Source of the DNA: DATFYI01 sp035315125
Lineage (GTDB): Bacteria > Chloroflexota > Anaerolineae > Anaerolineales > Anaerolineaceae
Assembly (NCBI GenBank): GCA_035315125.1
Contig: DATFYI010000050.1
Location: 1-13,714, forward strand
DNA length: 13,714 bases
Direction: 5' to 3'
Below the pieces are notes generated by a model. That model saw nothing but the letters and a program-made list of their open reading frames with translations. It was not told the DNA's origin and made no database searches. The translations under genes were made by a program, and so were the position numbers. Positions 7,310 through 13,714 of this stretch are shown in pieces; positions within the stretch are counted from its first letter, which is position 1, and every line of letters begins with the position of its first letter.

Positions 7310-7469
7310 AGCAAACAAAATCAATCAAATCAGGGTCTTTTTATAAGAATATTATTAGATTCCTTTTAATCTTTATGCAATGGCTAGCTTGAAAGCCAAG
7401 GTATTGGTATAATTTTTATAAATAGTTTCAGAAAAAATGCTAGGTGTATGGTAAGTTGGGAGGTTTTTT
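7310..7469 (+). promoter_or_regulatory. Intergenic region with extended -10 promoter for ftsH
   Basis: A 160-base AT-rich gap. TATAAT at 7408-7413 is preceded by TG at 7405-7406, making an extended -10 element that can work with a poor -35; only TAGCTT at 7385-7390 is correctly spaced. Predicted transcription start is near 7420. A full GGGAGG at 7458-7463 lies six bases before the GTG start of ftsH. I see no convincing terminator for the upstream HAD gene here, only a weak five-base stem around 7357-7373. Confidence 0.65.
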
Positions 7470-9332
7470 GTGAATTCACGGAACCAATCTTATATTATCT
7501 ACCTCCTGCTGTTTGTAGCCATCATTGCAATGGTGGTCTATAATTTCAGCTCCCAAGGTAATAGCCAGAATGTTTTGACGATTAATGAAGTGGCAGATGG
7601 AATTAAAAACGGGACGATAAAGAGAATCCAGGAAAATGACAATAGCCTGACAATCATCTATGCAGACGGATCTCAAAAAACGTCAACAAAAGAATCGAAT
7701 GCAACTCTGCTCGAGCAGCTAACACAATTGGGTGTAACGCCTACACAACTTTCCAGCGAAAACGTCAAACTCGAAGTCAAGCCACCCAGCGCCTGGCTGG
7801 GTATCATCACAGCATTAGGATATATCCTTCCATTCATTATTTTGGGCGGCGCGTTTTTCTTCATCTTCAGACAGGCACAAGGCAGCAATAACGCAGCACT
7901 CTCTTTTGGGAAATCGAGAGCCCGTATGTTCACGGGTGACCAGCCGACGGTCACTTTTGAAGATGTAGCAGGTGTAGAAGAAGCCAAGGAGGAGCTCAAA
8001 GAAGTCGTTGAATTTCTGAGAGAACCACAAAAATTTATCGCGCTTGGAGCGCGTATACCCAAGGGAGTATTGTTGGTCGGTCCCCCCGGCACCGGAAAAA
8101 CACTGCTGGCAAAGGCAGTTTCCGGAGAAGCTGGTGTACCATTTTTCTCTATTTCCGGCTCGGAGTTTGTCGAGATGTTCGTAGGTGTTGGAGCCAGCCG
8201 TGTTCGTGATCTTTTCGATCAGGCGAAACGACACTCACCCTGTATCGTATTCGTAGATGAAATTGATGCAGTCGGACGACAGCGCGGCGCCGGCCTTGGC
8301 GGCAGTCACGATGAGCGTGAGCAAACCCTCAACCAAATGCTGGTTGAGATGGATGGTTTCGACACGGATACCAATGTCATTATCATGGCGGCTACCAACC
8401 GTCCGGATATCCTCGATCCAGCCCTGCTTCGCCCGGGTCGTTTTGACCGCCGGGTTGTATTAGACAGGCCAGATGTAAGGGGTCGAGAAGCCATTCTCAA
8501 GGTCCATATTAAAGGAAAACCGCTGGCACCAGATGTAGACACTGCCCTGTTGGCACGGGCTACGCCTGGTTTCGTGGGTGCTGATCTGGAAAATCTGGTC
8601 AACGAAGGCGCAATTTTAGCTGCCCGGCGTAACAAACGAATTATTGGCCAATCTGAATTTGAAGAAGCAATCGAGCGGGTGATTGCCGGTCCTGAGCGTA
8701 AGAGTAGACTGATCAGCGAAGAAGAAAAAAGGATTGTTGCTTATCACGAGGCTGGTCATGCGGTGGTGATGAATACCCTTCCAGAAGCCGACCCGGTTCA
8801 AAAAGTATCAATCATTGCGCGCGGTATGGCAGCAGGATATACTATGGCCCTTCCGCAAGAAGACCGTACTCTGATGCCCCGCAAGAAACTGATTTCAGAA
8901 ATGATTGGCTTGCTGGGCGGGCGGGCCGCAGAGGCGATTGTCTTTGATGATATTACCTCTGGCGCAGCCAATGATATTGAAAGGGTCACTCAGCTTGCCC
9001 GTAATATGGTCACCAGATTAGGCATGAGTGAAGGTATGGGTCCCATGGTGTACGGCCAGAAAGAAGAACTCATCTTCCTTGGGCGTGAGATCTCAGAGCA
9101 GCGTGATTATTCCGAAGCGGTCGCCGAGCAAATCGACCAGGAAGTGCGCACCTTGGTGAACGATGCCTACCAAAAAGCCCATCAAATCTTACTCGACTAC
9201 CGGGATCGCTTGGACGCAGTTGCCCAGCGACTGTTAGAAGTCGAAACGATTAACCGCGATGAATTTGAAAAAATCTTCCCGCCGCCCATTCCAAAGAAAA
9301 GCGGTACTCCGGTGCTGATTGAAGACTTATAA
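7470..9332 (+). CDS. ftsH: FtsH, membrane-bound AAA+ zinc metalloprotease
   Basis: ATP-dependent protease that extracts and degrades misfolded membrane proteins and some cytoplasmic regulators. It has 620 residues, normal for FtsH. The order is: membrane helix at about 8-27, extracytoplasmic domain (about 28-108), second membrane helix (about 109-134), then the AAA+ module with Walker A GPPGTGKT (204-211), pore motif MFVGVG, Walker B VFVDEID (Asp263, Glu264) and the second region of homology ATNRPDILDPALLRPGRFDR. The M41 protease domain has the zinc site HEAGH (His426 and His430 with catalytic Glu427); Asp502 in AANDIE fits the third ligand. The start codon is GTG, fixed by GGGAGG at 7458-7463. 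It stands alone between its own promoter and a shared terminator. All catalytic residues are present. Confidence 0.98.
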   Translation: MNSRNQSYIIYLLLFVAIIAMVVYNFSSQGNSQNVLTINEVADGIKNGTIKRIQENDNSLTIIYADGSQKTSTKESNATLLEQLTQLGVTPTQLSSENVKLEVKPPSAWLGIITALGYILPFIILGGAFFFIFRQAQGSNNAALSFGKSRARMFTGDQPTVTFEDVAGVEEAKEELKEVVEFLREPQKFIALGARIPKGVLLVGPPGTGKTLLAKAVSGEAGVPFFSISGSEFVEMFVGVGASRVRDLFDQAKRHSPCIVFVDEIDAVGRQRGAGLGGSHDEREQTLNQMLVEMDGFDTDTNVIIMAATNRPDILDPALLRPGRFDRRVVLDRPDVRGREAILKVHIKGKPLAPDVDTALLARATPGFVGADLENLVNEGAILAARRNKRIIGQSEFEEAIERVIAGPERKSRLISEEEKRIVAYHEAGHAVVMNTLPEADPVQKVSIIARGMAAGYTMALPQEDRTLMPRKKLISEMIGLLGGRAAEAIVFDDITSGAANDIERVTQLARNMVTRLGMSEGMGPMVYGQKEELIFLGREISEQRDYSEAVAEQIDQEVRTLVNDAYQKAHQILLDYRDRLDAVAQRLLEVETINRDEFEKIFPPPIPKKSGTPVLIEDL

Positions 9333-9367
9333 AAAAATCGGCGGACAAAATTGTCCGCCGATTTTTT
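9333..9367. terminator. Bidirectional terminator between convergent ftsH and miaA
   Basis: TCGGCGGACAA at 9338-9348 and TTGTCCGCCGA at 9351-9361 form a perfect 11-base stem with a two-base AA between the arms, flanked by an A-run on the left (9331-9337) and a T-run on the right (9362-9367). It can therefore terminate transcripts from both directions. The stop codon of miaA (9366-9368) sits inside the right-hand tract. Confidence 0.92.
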
Positions 9368-10328
9368 ATATCCCAATAAGATTTTCAGGCATTATCCAAC
9401 CCTGCCCGGATTGAATAAATGCCTCGATTTCAGCGTTTGTGTTTTCATTGGCATCGAACCAGTGGATGTGCGGGTCATTTATTTTGAACCAATTCGCCTG
9501 GCGGCGCACAAATTGGCGTGTCATTCTTTTCATTTGGATGACGGCTTCTTCCAGCGTCATTTCACCTTTAATATAAGATATCATCTCACGATAACCAATT
9601 GCTGAGAGGGTTGGAAGCTGTGGAGAATAGCCCTTGTCTAATAAATTTCTGACCTCATCTGCAAAACCCATCTCCAGCATCATATCAATCCGCTGGTCAA
9701 TGCGAGTATGAAGGTCCGTCCTAGAACGAATTAAACCAATTAATAGTAAACTGTACGGAGAAATACTTTTTCGACGCTGTTCCGAAAAACGTCGACCTGT
9801 ACAAAAAATAACTTCCAGGGCCCGTACCGTACGGCGCAGGTTGCTATAATCGATAGAAGCTGCCGCGACTGGATCTACCAATGATAGCCGTCTGTGCAAC
9901 TCAAGCGAACCGATCTCTCCTGCCCACTTCTCCAGAGCCACACGCATTCGGTAATCTGGCTGTTGCGGAGGAGCTTGCCAACCTTCTATAACAGATCGTA
10001 TATATTGTCCGGTACCTCCAACCAGGAACGGCAGTTTTCGGCGAGATTGAATATCTAAAATTGCCTGGCGAGCTGCATTTTGGAATACGACCAGACTCCA
10101 GACATCATCCGGCTCAGCTACATCCACCAGATGATGCGGTACGATTTGTCGGTCTGCCAGCGACGGTTTTGCAGTACCAATATCCATCCCTCGGTAAAAC
10201 AGTCGTGAATCGGCGGAGACGATCTCTCCGTTCAATTGTTTAGCCAATTGTATGGCAAGCTCTGTTTTTCCAACCGCGGTCGGACCAACCAGCACGATCA
10301 AAGGGTTTGGATAATTAATTGAGGGCAT
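9366..10328 (-). CDS. miaA: tRNA dimethylallyltransferase MiaA
   Basis: Transfers a dimethylallyl group to N6 of adenosine 37 in tRNAs that read codons starting with U, the first step toward ms2i6A. It has 320 residues, typical. The P-loop GPTAVGKT is at residues 15-22, the catalytic Asp40 lies in SADSRLFYRGMDIGTAKP, Thr106 is in the GGTGQYI motif, and the SAIGYREM and TRQFVRRQANWFK segments near the C-terminus are family signatures. The start codon overlaps the 3' end of yraN by 14 bases, with only a weak SD (GGTTCGAG), so it is probably coupled to yraN. It is convergent with ftsH. Confidence 0.96.
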   Translation of the reverse strand: MPSINYPNPLIVLVGPTAVGKTELAIQLAKQLNGEIVSADSRLFYRGMDIGTAKPSLADRQIVPHHLVDVAEPDDVWSLVVFQNAARQAILDIQSRRKLPFLVGGTGQYIRSVIEGWQAPPQQPDYRMRVALEKWAGEIGSLELHRRLSLVDPVAAASIDYSNLRRTVRALEVIFCTGRRFSEQRRKSISPYSLLLIGLIRSRTDLHTRIDQRIDMMLEMGFADEVRNLLDKGYSPQLPTLSAIGYREMISYIKGEMTLEEAVIQMKRMTRQFVRRQANWFKINDPHIHWFDANENTNAEIEAFIQSGQGWIMPENLIGI

Positions 10329-10677
10329 TCTCGAACCAGATTATTTCGGGTTTTGAACCACCCGGTTTTCCTCGAATTGCAATGACATCAATTCGCCAAT
10401 CTGCTTGTATTTCAGGATGTTCCATTAAATAATATTGAGCAGCATCATATAAATGGCTGCGTTTTCTCGGCGTAATGGCACCTTCTGGATACCCAAAATT
10501 CGGGCCAGTTCGGGTTTTTACTTCTACAAATACCATGATCTCATTGTTTTTAACGATGAGATCAATTTCACCGTAGGGTGTTCGTACATTCATATCGATC
10601 ACTTGACAGCCTTTTTCGAGTAAAAATGCTGCAGCTTGTTTTTCTCCCCAACCACCGATCGTTTGGTTGCGACCCAT
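10315..10677 (-). CDS. yraN: YraN/UPF0102 family nuclease-like protein
   Basis: Small protein of the UPF0102 family with a restriction-endonuclease-like fold; its cellular substrate is not established. About 120 residues. Family features are the N-terminal GGWGEKQAAAFLLEKG helix, GEIDLI with Asp39, and VFVEVKTR with Glu52 and Lys54, matching the D-ExK catalytic arrangement of PD-(D/E)xK nucleases, then PEGAITPRKRSHLYDAA. Two starts are possible: ATG at 10677, 12 bases after an AGGA at 10690-10693, or an in-frame TTG at 10686, only three bases after it. I prefer ATG because the N-terminus then matches the usual family length; the TTG version adds three residues. It is upstream of miaA with a 14-base overlap. 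Confidence 0.88.
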   Translation of the reverse strand: MGRNQTIGGWGEKQAAAFLLEKGCQVIDMNVRTPYGEIDLIVKNNEIMVFVEVKTRTGPNFGYPEGAITPRKRSHLYDAAQYYLMEHPEIQADWRIDVIAIRGKPGGSKPEIIWFENALN

Positions 10678-10686
10678 ACGAGACAA

Positions 10687-10853
10687 TTTTCCTGTATCTG
10701 ACTTTCAAAGATACACTGATTGTAAACCAGATCAAAAATAATTTGCTAAATTGACTTTTATTTTGATATTGTGTTAAACTATTTCTCAGCCAGGAGGGTA
10801 TATTATTGTGGGTTGCGCCAGATTAATATATGCCGGTTTAGAGGTAATGAGAT
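10687..10853. promoter_or_regulatory. Divergent intergenic region between yraN and cinA
   Basis: For the plus strand, TTGACT at 10751-10756 and TAAACT at 10775-10780 (18 bases apart) make a plausible promoter for cinA with a start near 10787. An AGGAGGG follows at 10792-10798. For the minus strand, TTGATC (complement of 10730-10735) and TATCTT (complement of 10708-10713), 16 bases apart, are a weaker candidate for yraN. A seven-base inverted repeat, TGTATCT/AGATACA, spans 10693-10715. Confidence 0.55.
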
Positions 10854-10894
10854 TTGGAACGATTGTTTCTGGGAGGATTTATGCCAGTTGCTGA
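10808..10894 (+). CDS. Possible 28-residue leader ORF overlapping the cinA start
   Basis: A GTG at 10808 sits nine bases after a strong AGGAGGG (10792-10798), just downstream of the predicted cinA promoter. The frame runs 28 codons (begins VGCARLIYAGLEVM, ends RIYASC) and stops with TGA at 10892-10894, fourteen bases past the cinA ATG. The strong SD has no other good use, because cinA has its own GGGAGG at 10871-10876. It could be a leader peptide that couples to cinA, or an accident. The product resembles nothing I know. Confidence 0.3.
   Translation: MGCARLIYAGLEVMRFGTIVSGRIYASC
10871..10876 (+). promoter_or_regulatory. Ribosome-binding site that fixes the cinA start
   Basis: GGGAGG lies four bases before ATG 10881. 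The longer in-frame TTG at 10854 has no comparable site, and its first nine residues would not fit the CinA N-terminus, so 10881 is chosen. Confidence 0.85.
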
Positions 10895-12035
10895 AATTAT
10901 CGCTATTGGAACAGAACTTTTATTGGGGGAGATACAAGATACGAATACTCGTTATCTGGCGCGACTATTCAGGGATGCGGGCATTGACCTTTACCGTGCC
11001 AGTATTGTGGGTGACAATGTGGAACGCATCGCTCAGATTATCCAGGACGCGACAAAACGCTGCCAAATCGTTATAACCACCGGTGGTTTGGGACCAACAG
11101 TTGATGATCCTACCCGACAGGCTGTAGCTCTTTCAGTTGGCAGGGAAACTGAATTTCACCCGGAATTGTGGGATCAAATCCAGGAGCGGTTCAAACGATA
11201 CGGTAGACCGCCAACTGAGAATAACCGGCGCCAGGCATTTATTCCTCAAGGAGCAAATGCTATTGAGAATCCGGTTGGAACTGCCCCGGCCTTTCGAGTC
11301 GAACTTGAAGACCATGTGATCATCAGCCTTCCGGGCGTACCTCGAGAGATGGAATATTTGATGGAAAACAACGTTTTGCCCTACCTCAAGCAGCATTTTC
11401 AGTTACGCGGCACCATTAAAGCCAGCGTTTTGCACACTGCAGGTGTAGGCGAATCCCAAATCGACGAATGGGTGGGCGATTTGGAGACTTTTTCGAATCC
11501 AACGGTTGGTCTGCTAGCCAGAGCTGGCCAGATTGACGTAAGAGTTACTGCCAAAGCCGATTCAATTGAAGAAGCGGACCAAATGATTGAAGCGATGGTT
11601 GACGAAATCAAACGTAGGTTAGGGGATGCAATTTTCGGACGAGACGAGGAAACATTGCAAGGCGTAACAGTTGCAAAATTAGCCAAGCAGGAATGGCAGC
11701 TTCACATTCTTGAATGCGGAATGGGTGGAGAGCTGATCCAGCGGTTGGTAGAAGCAGGTTTTCCAAAGGATCAAACACATCAATTGCCTGAAGAATGCAG
11801 CGAAGGATCATTAAATCACGCTCTCTATAATCTAAAACGACAAACTGCTACAGAATGGCTATTCGGTGCAAGTTTCCGGCCTGGTAAAACCAAACAAGAA
11901 CTGTCTCTTTTATTAATTTCAGAAAAAGGAGAACAACAGGAGTATCGTTCTTACGGCGGACCACCTCCGATGGGTAAAACCTGGGCAGTAAATATTTCGA
12001 TGGATTATCTCCGCAGATCAATTCGGGCCAAATGA
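10881..12035 (+). CDS. cinA: CinA-like protein: COG1058 domain with degenerate NMN-deamidase domain
   Basis: The N-terminal domain (about 1-170) is the MoCF-like/COG1058 domain of CinA, an ADP-ribose pyrophosphatase in studied members. It shows AIGTELLLGEIQDTNT (residues 8-23), ITTGGLGPTVDDPT (65-78), NNRRQAFIPQGA, the NPVGTAPAF segment and ISLPGVPREM. A middle domain follows (about 175-255). The C-terminal domain (about 262-384) sits where the PncC-type nicotinamide-mononucleotide amidohydrolase should be, but its signatures are eroded. The usual ESCTGG motif is ECGMGG at residues 278-283, so the nucleophilic serine position is Cys279; no SYSN-x-x-K motif is seen; and the TGIAGP region reads LFGASFRPG. 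The protein has 384 residues, somewhat shorter than the usual 400-430. The N-terminal activity is likely retained; deamidase activity is doubtful. The amidohydrolase gene follows after 29 bases. Confidence 0.9.
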   Translation: MPVAEIIAIGTELLLGEIQDTNTRYLARLFRDAGIDLYRASIVGDNVERIAQIIQDATKRCQIVITTGGLGPTVDDPTRQAVALSVGRETEFHPELWDQIQERFKRYGRPPTENNRRQAFIPQGANAIENPVGTAPAFRVELEDHVIISLPGVPREMEYLMENNVLPYLKQHFQLRGTIKASVLHTAGVGESQIDEWVGDLETFSNPTVGLLARAGQIDVRVTAKADSIEEADQMIEAMVDEIKRRLGDAIFGRDEETLQGVTVAKLAKQEWQLHILECGMGGELIQRLVEAGFPKDQTHQLPEECSEGSLNHALYNLKRQTATEWLFGASFRPGKTKQELSLLLISEKGEQQEYRSYGGPPPMGKTWAVNISMDYLRRSIRAK

Positions 12036-12064
12036 TATACAATTAAAGCATTAAAGGACAAAAA

Positions 12065-13714
12065 ATGGAAATAGTCGATTTCTTGTTCAAAAATGCAATC
12101 GTCCTGACAATGGATGAAGAAATGCGCCAATTTGAACCTGGCGCCGTGGCTGTTAAGCAGGATCATATTGTCGCTGTTGGGGCAGAGACTGATATTCTGC
12201 AAAAATTCACCTCCGATCACATCATCGACTGCAACTTAAAAGTTCTGATGCCCGGTTTAATTAATGCTCACACCCATGTGCCAATGACACTTTTACGTGG
12301 TCTGGCGGATGACTTGCGATTAGACGTTTGGCTGATGGGTTATATCATGCCTGTAGAACGAGAGTTTGTTTCTCCCGATTTTGTTAATTTGGGAACAAAA
12401 TTGGCTTGTGCGGAGATGATCTGCAGCGGCGTCACTTGTTTTGCAGACATGTATTATTTCGAGGAACATGTGGCACAAACGACGGTTGAAGCAGGTATGC
12501 GAGCTTTGTGTGCTCAAACCGTCATGAAATTCCCAACCCCGGACGCCCAATCGTTTGAAGATTCATTGGCTGCTACGCGTGATTTTATCCAGAAATGGAA
12601 AGGGAATTCCTTGATTATCCCAGCTGTCGCGCCGCATGCACCGTACACCTGTACAGCTGAAATTTTACGAGCGACCTCCGCATTGGCAGTTGAATTTGAC
12701 GTACCCCTGCATACTCATCTGGCTGAAACGGCAAATGAAGTTGAAATTATGCGCAACGAACAGGGTATGCCTGTTATCCCATATGTAAAAAAACAAAATC
12801 TATTTGATGCTAAAGTTCTGGCAGCACATTGTGTGCATATCGATGTGGGTGAAATTCATACTTTGCAACATGCCGGTGCCGGGGTGGCTCACAACCCTTC
12901 CTCAAACCTTAAGCTGGCATCCGGTGCCGCGCCGGTTAAACGGATGCTCGAGCTGGGATTGAATGTGGGGATTGGAACGGATGGACCTGCCTCGAACAAT
13001 GATTTAGACATGTTCGAAGAGATTCGTTTAGCGGCTTTTCTGTCAAAAAATACCTCCGGCGACCCAACTGCTCTACCAGCAAAAACCGCCCTACTGATGG
13101 CAACACGCATGGGCGCTCAGGCCATGCACATGAGCCACCTGACTGGATCCATCCAGCCAGGCAAATTTGCTGATTTAATTATCCTGGATGTCTCTCCAAT
13201 TCACAATTCTCCTCGCTTCAAACGCGATCCAAACGGCATCTATGCTCAAATCGTATATGCATCTAAATCCACCGACGTAACTGATGTGATGATTAATGGA
13301 AAGTGGGTGATGCGTGACCGTCAACTGCTCACTTTGAATGAAACTGAATTACTGAAATTTAGCCAGGAATATGCTCGAAAAATAGATATCTTCCTATTCC
13401 AGCGCGAAAAATCAGTACTTTCCAAGCTGATCGCGATTGGAGGTACTACGGAAGAGGAAAGCTTCGAAATACAGGCAAAAGTGCCCATCCAAGAAATTGA
13501 ACCGGTACTTGCAAGACTCGAAAACCTAACCAAGCCCTCATCACTCCAAAAACCTGAAATTGAGATTATCCGAACAAGACATTACCGCCAATATGATACA
13601 TATTTCATCTTCGATGGATCTGAAGAAGCATGCATTCGCTATCGTGAAGATCATTTCATCAATGAAAAAGACGAAATCACAACTGTTCGATCACGTCTGA
13701 CTTTAATTGGCCCG
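12065..13714 (+). CDS. MTA/SAH-deaminase-like amidohydrolase with CYTH-like C-terminal extension (3' truncated)
   Basis: The frame is open for 550 codons to the right edge with no stop, so the protein is incomplete. Residues 1 to about 425 are a metal-dependent amidohydrolase of the SsnA/MtaD group, which deaminates methylthioadenosine, S-adenosylhomocysteine or related compounds. Visible are the metal-binding HTH (His69, His71) in PGLINAHTHVPM, THLAET (His218), AAHCVHID (His255) and GIGTDGPASNNDLDM with Asp306; C-terminal GSIQPGKFADLIILD is the composite-domain signature. From about residue 463 an unrelated domain begins, with FEIQAKVP (468-472 reads ExQxK), RHYRQYDTYF and IRYRED, then RSRLTLIGP at the edge. 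This resembles the CYTH (triphosphate tunnel) fold with altered key positions. AAAGGA at 12053-12058 supports the start. It is probably co-transcribed with cinA. The exact deaminase substrate cannot be told. Confidence 0.88.
   Translation, partial: MEIVDFLFKNAIVLTMDEEMRQFEPGAVAVKQDHIVAVGAETDILQKFTSDHIIDCNLKVLMPGLINAHTHVPMTLLRGLADDLRLDVWLMGYIMPVEREFVSPDFVNLGTKLACAEMICSGVTCFADMYYFEEHVAQTTVEAGMRALCAQTVMKFPTPDAQSFEDSLAATRDFIQKWKGNSLIIPAVAPHAPYTCTAEILRATSALAVEFDVPLHTHLAETANEVEIMRNEQGMPVIPYVKKQNLFDAKVLAAHCVHIDVGEIHTLQHAGAGVAHNPSSNLKLASGAAPVKRMLELGLNVGIGTDGPASNNDLDMFEEIRLAAFLSKNTSGDPTALPAKTALLMATRMGAQAMHMSHLTGSIQPGKFADLIILDVSPIHNSPRFKRDPNGIYAQIVYASKSTDVTDVMINGKWVMRDRQLLTLNETELLKFSQEYARKIDIFLFQREKSVLSKLIAIGGTTEEESFEIQAKVPIQEIEPVLARLENLTKPSSLQKPEIEIIRTRHYRQYDTYFIFDGSEEACIRYREDHFINEKDEITTVRSRLTLIGP

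Noticed and set aside
7357..7373. Terminator after the HAD-DinB gene
   Set aside because: The stem (AGATT/AATCT) has only five AT-rich pairs and no proper T-run, too weak to call.
7673..8234. Two long minus-strand ORFs (139 codons each) inside ftsH
   Set aside because: They are antisense to the conserved AAA+ region and arise from its codon pattern; no SD or family resemblance.
9351..9605. 84-codon plus-strand ORF antisense to miaA
   Set aside because: It begins inside the terminator hairpin and mirrors miaA coding sequence; no independent support.
10771..11076. 101-codon plus-strand ORF overlapping the start of cinA
   Set aside because: It overlaps most of the CinA N-terminal domain in another frame, has no recognisable protein character, and its start lies within the predicted promoter.
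1..13714. CRISPR arrays, insertion sequences, tRNA genes, toxin-antitoxin or defence genes
   Set aside because: I saw no spaced direct repeats, transposase motifs, cloverleaf sequences or defence-family domains by eye; the window reads as housekeeping and pilus genes.

Overview
The window is ordinary bacterial chromosome, moderately AT-leaning by eye, densely coded, with no insertion sequence, phage gene, CRISPR array, tRNA or rRNA that I can see. The gene set (TadA/B/C pilus genes next to comF, a long-form hibernation factor, an EF-P with arginine at the loop tip, HAD-DinB and amidohydrolase-CYTH-like fusions) and the general look of the proteins suggest Chloroflexota, perhaps an Anaerolineae-type member. 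That is an inference from protein style, not a proven placement.

Layout. Positions 1-4969 (+) form one co-directional run: the 3' end of a CpaE/TadZ-like gene, tadA/cpaF, tadB, tadC, comF and hpf, closed by a strong hairpin terminator at 4991-5022. efp follows with its own near-consensus promoter (5041-5069) and its own terminator (5728-5755). Next comes a translationally coupled pair: an eight-cysteine small protein of unknown function and a HAD hydrolase with a C-terminal DinB-like domain. ftsH has an extended -10 promoter and ends at a bidirectional terminator. On the opposite strand, yraN and miaA overlap and read toward ftsH. After a divergent intergenic region, cinA and an amidohydrolase with a fused CYTH-like domain run off the right edge with no stop codon.

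How the genes fit together. The first block builds the cytoplasmic motor (TadA) and inner-membrane platform (TadB, TadC) of a Tad/Flp pilus. ComF is encoded 22 bases after tadC, so the pilus and a DNA-uptake-associated protein may be co-expressed. hpf, efp, miaA and ftsH are housekeeping genes for ribosome hibernation, translation through proline stretches, tRNA modification and membrane protein quality control. cinA and the amidohydrolase suggest nucleotide or nucleoside salvage and repair.

I found no unmistakable new defence or mobile system. The points most worth a second look are the amidohydrolase-CYTH-like fusion, the HAD-DinB fusion with its coupled Cys-rich partner, the degenerate C-terminal domain of CinA, the arginine-tipped EF-P and a possible leader ORF before cinA.
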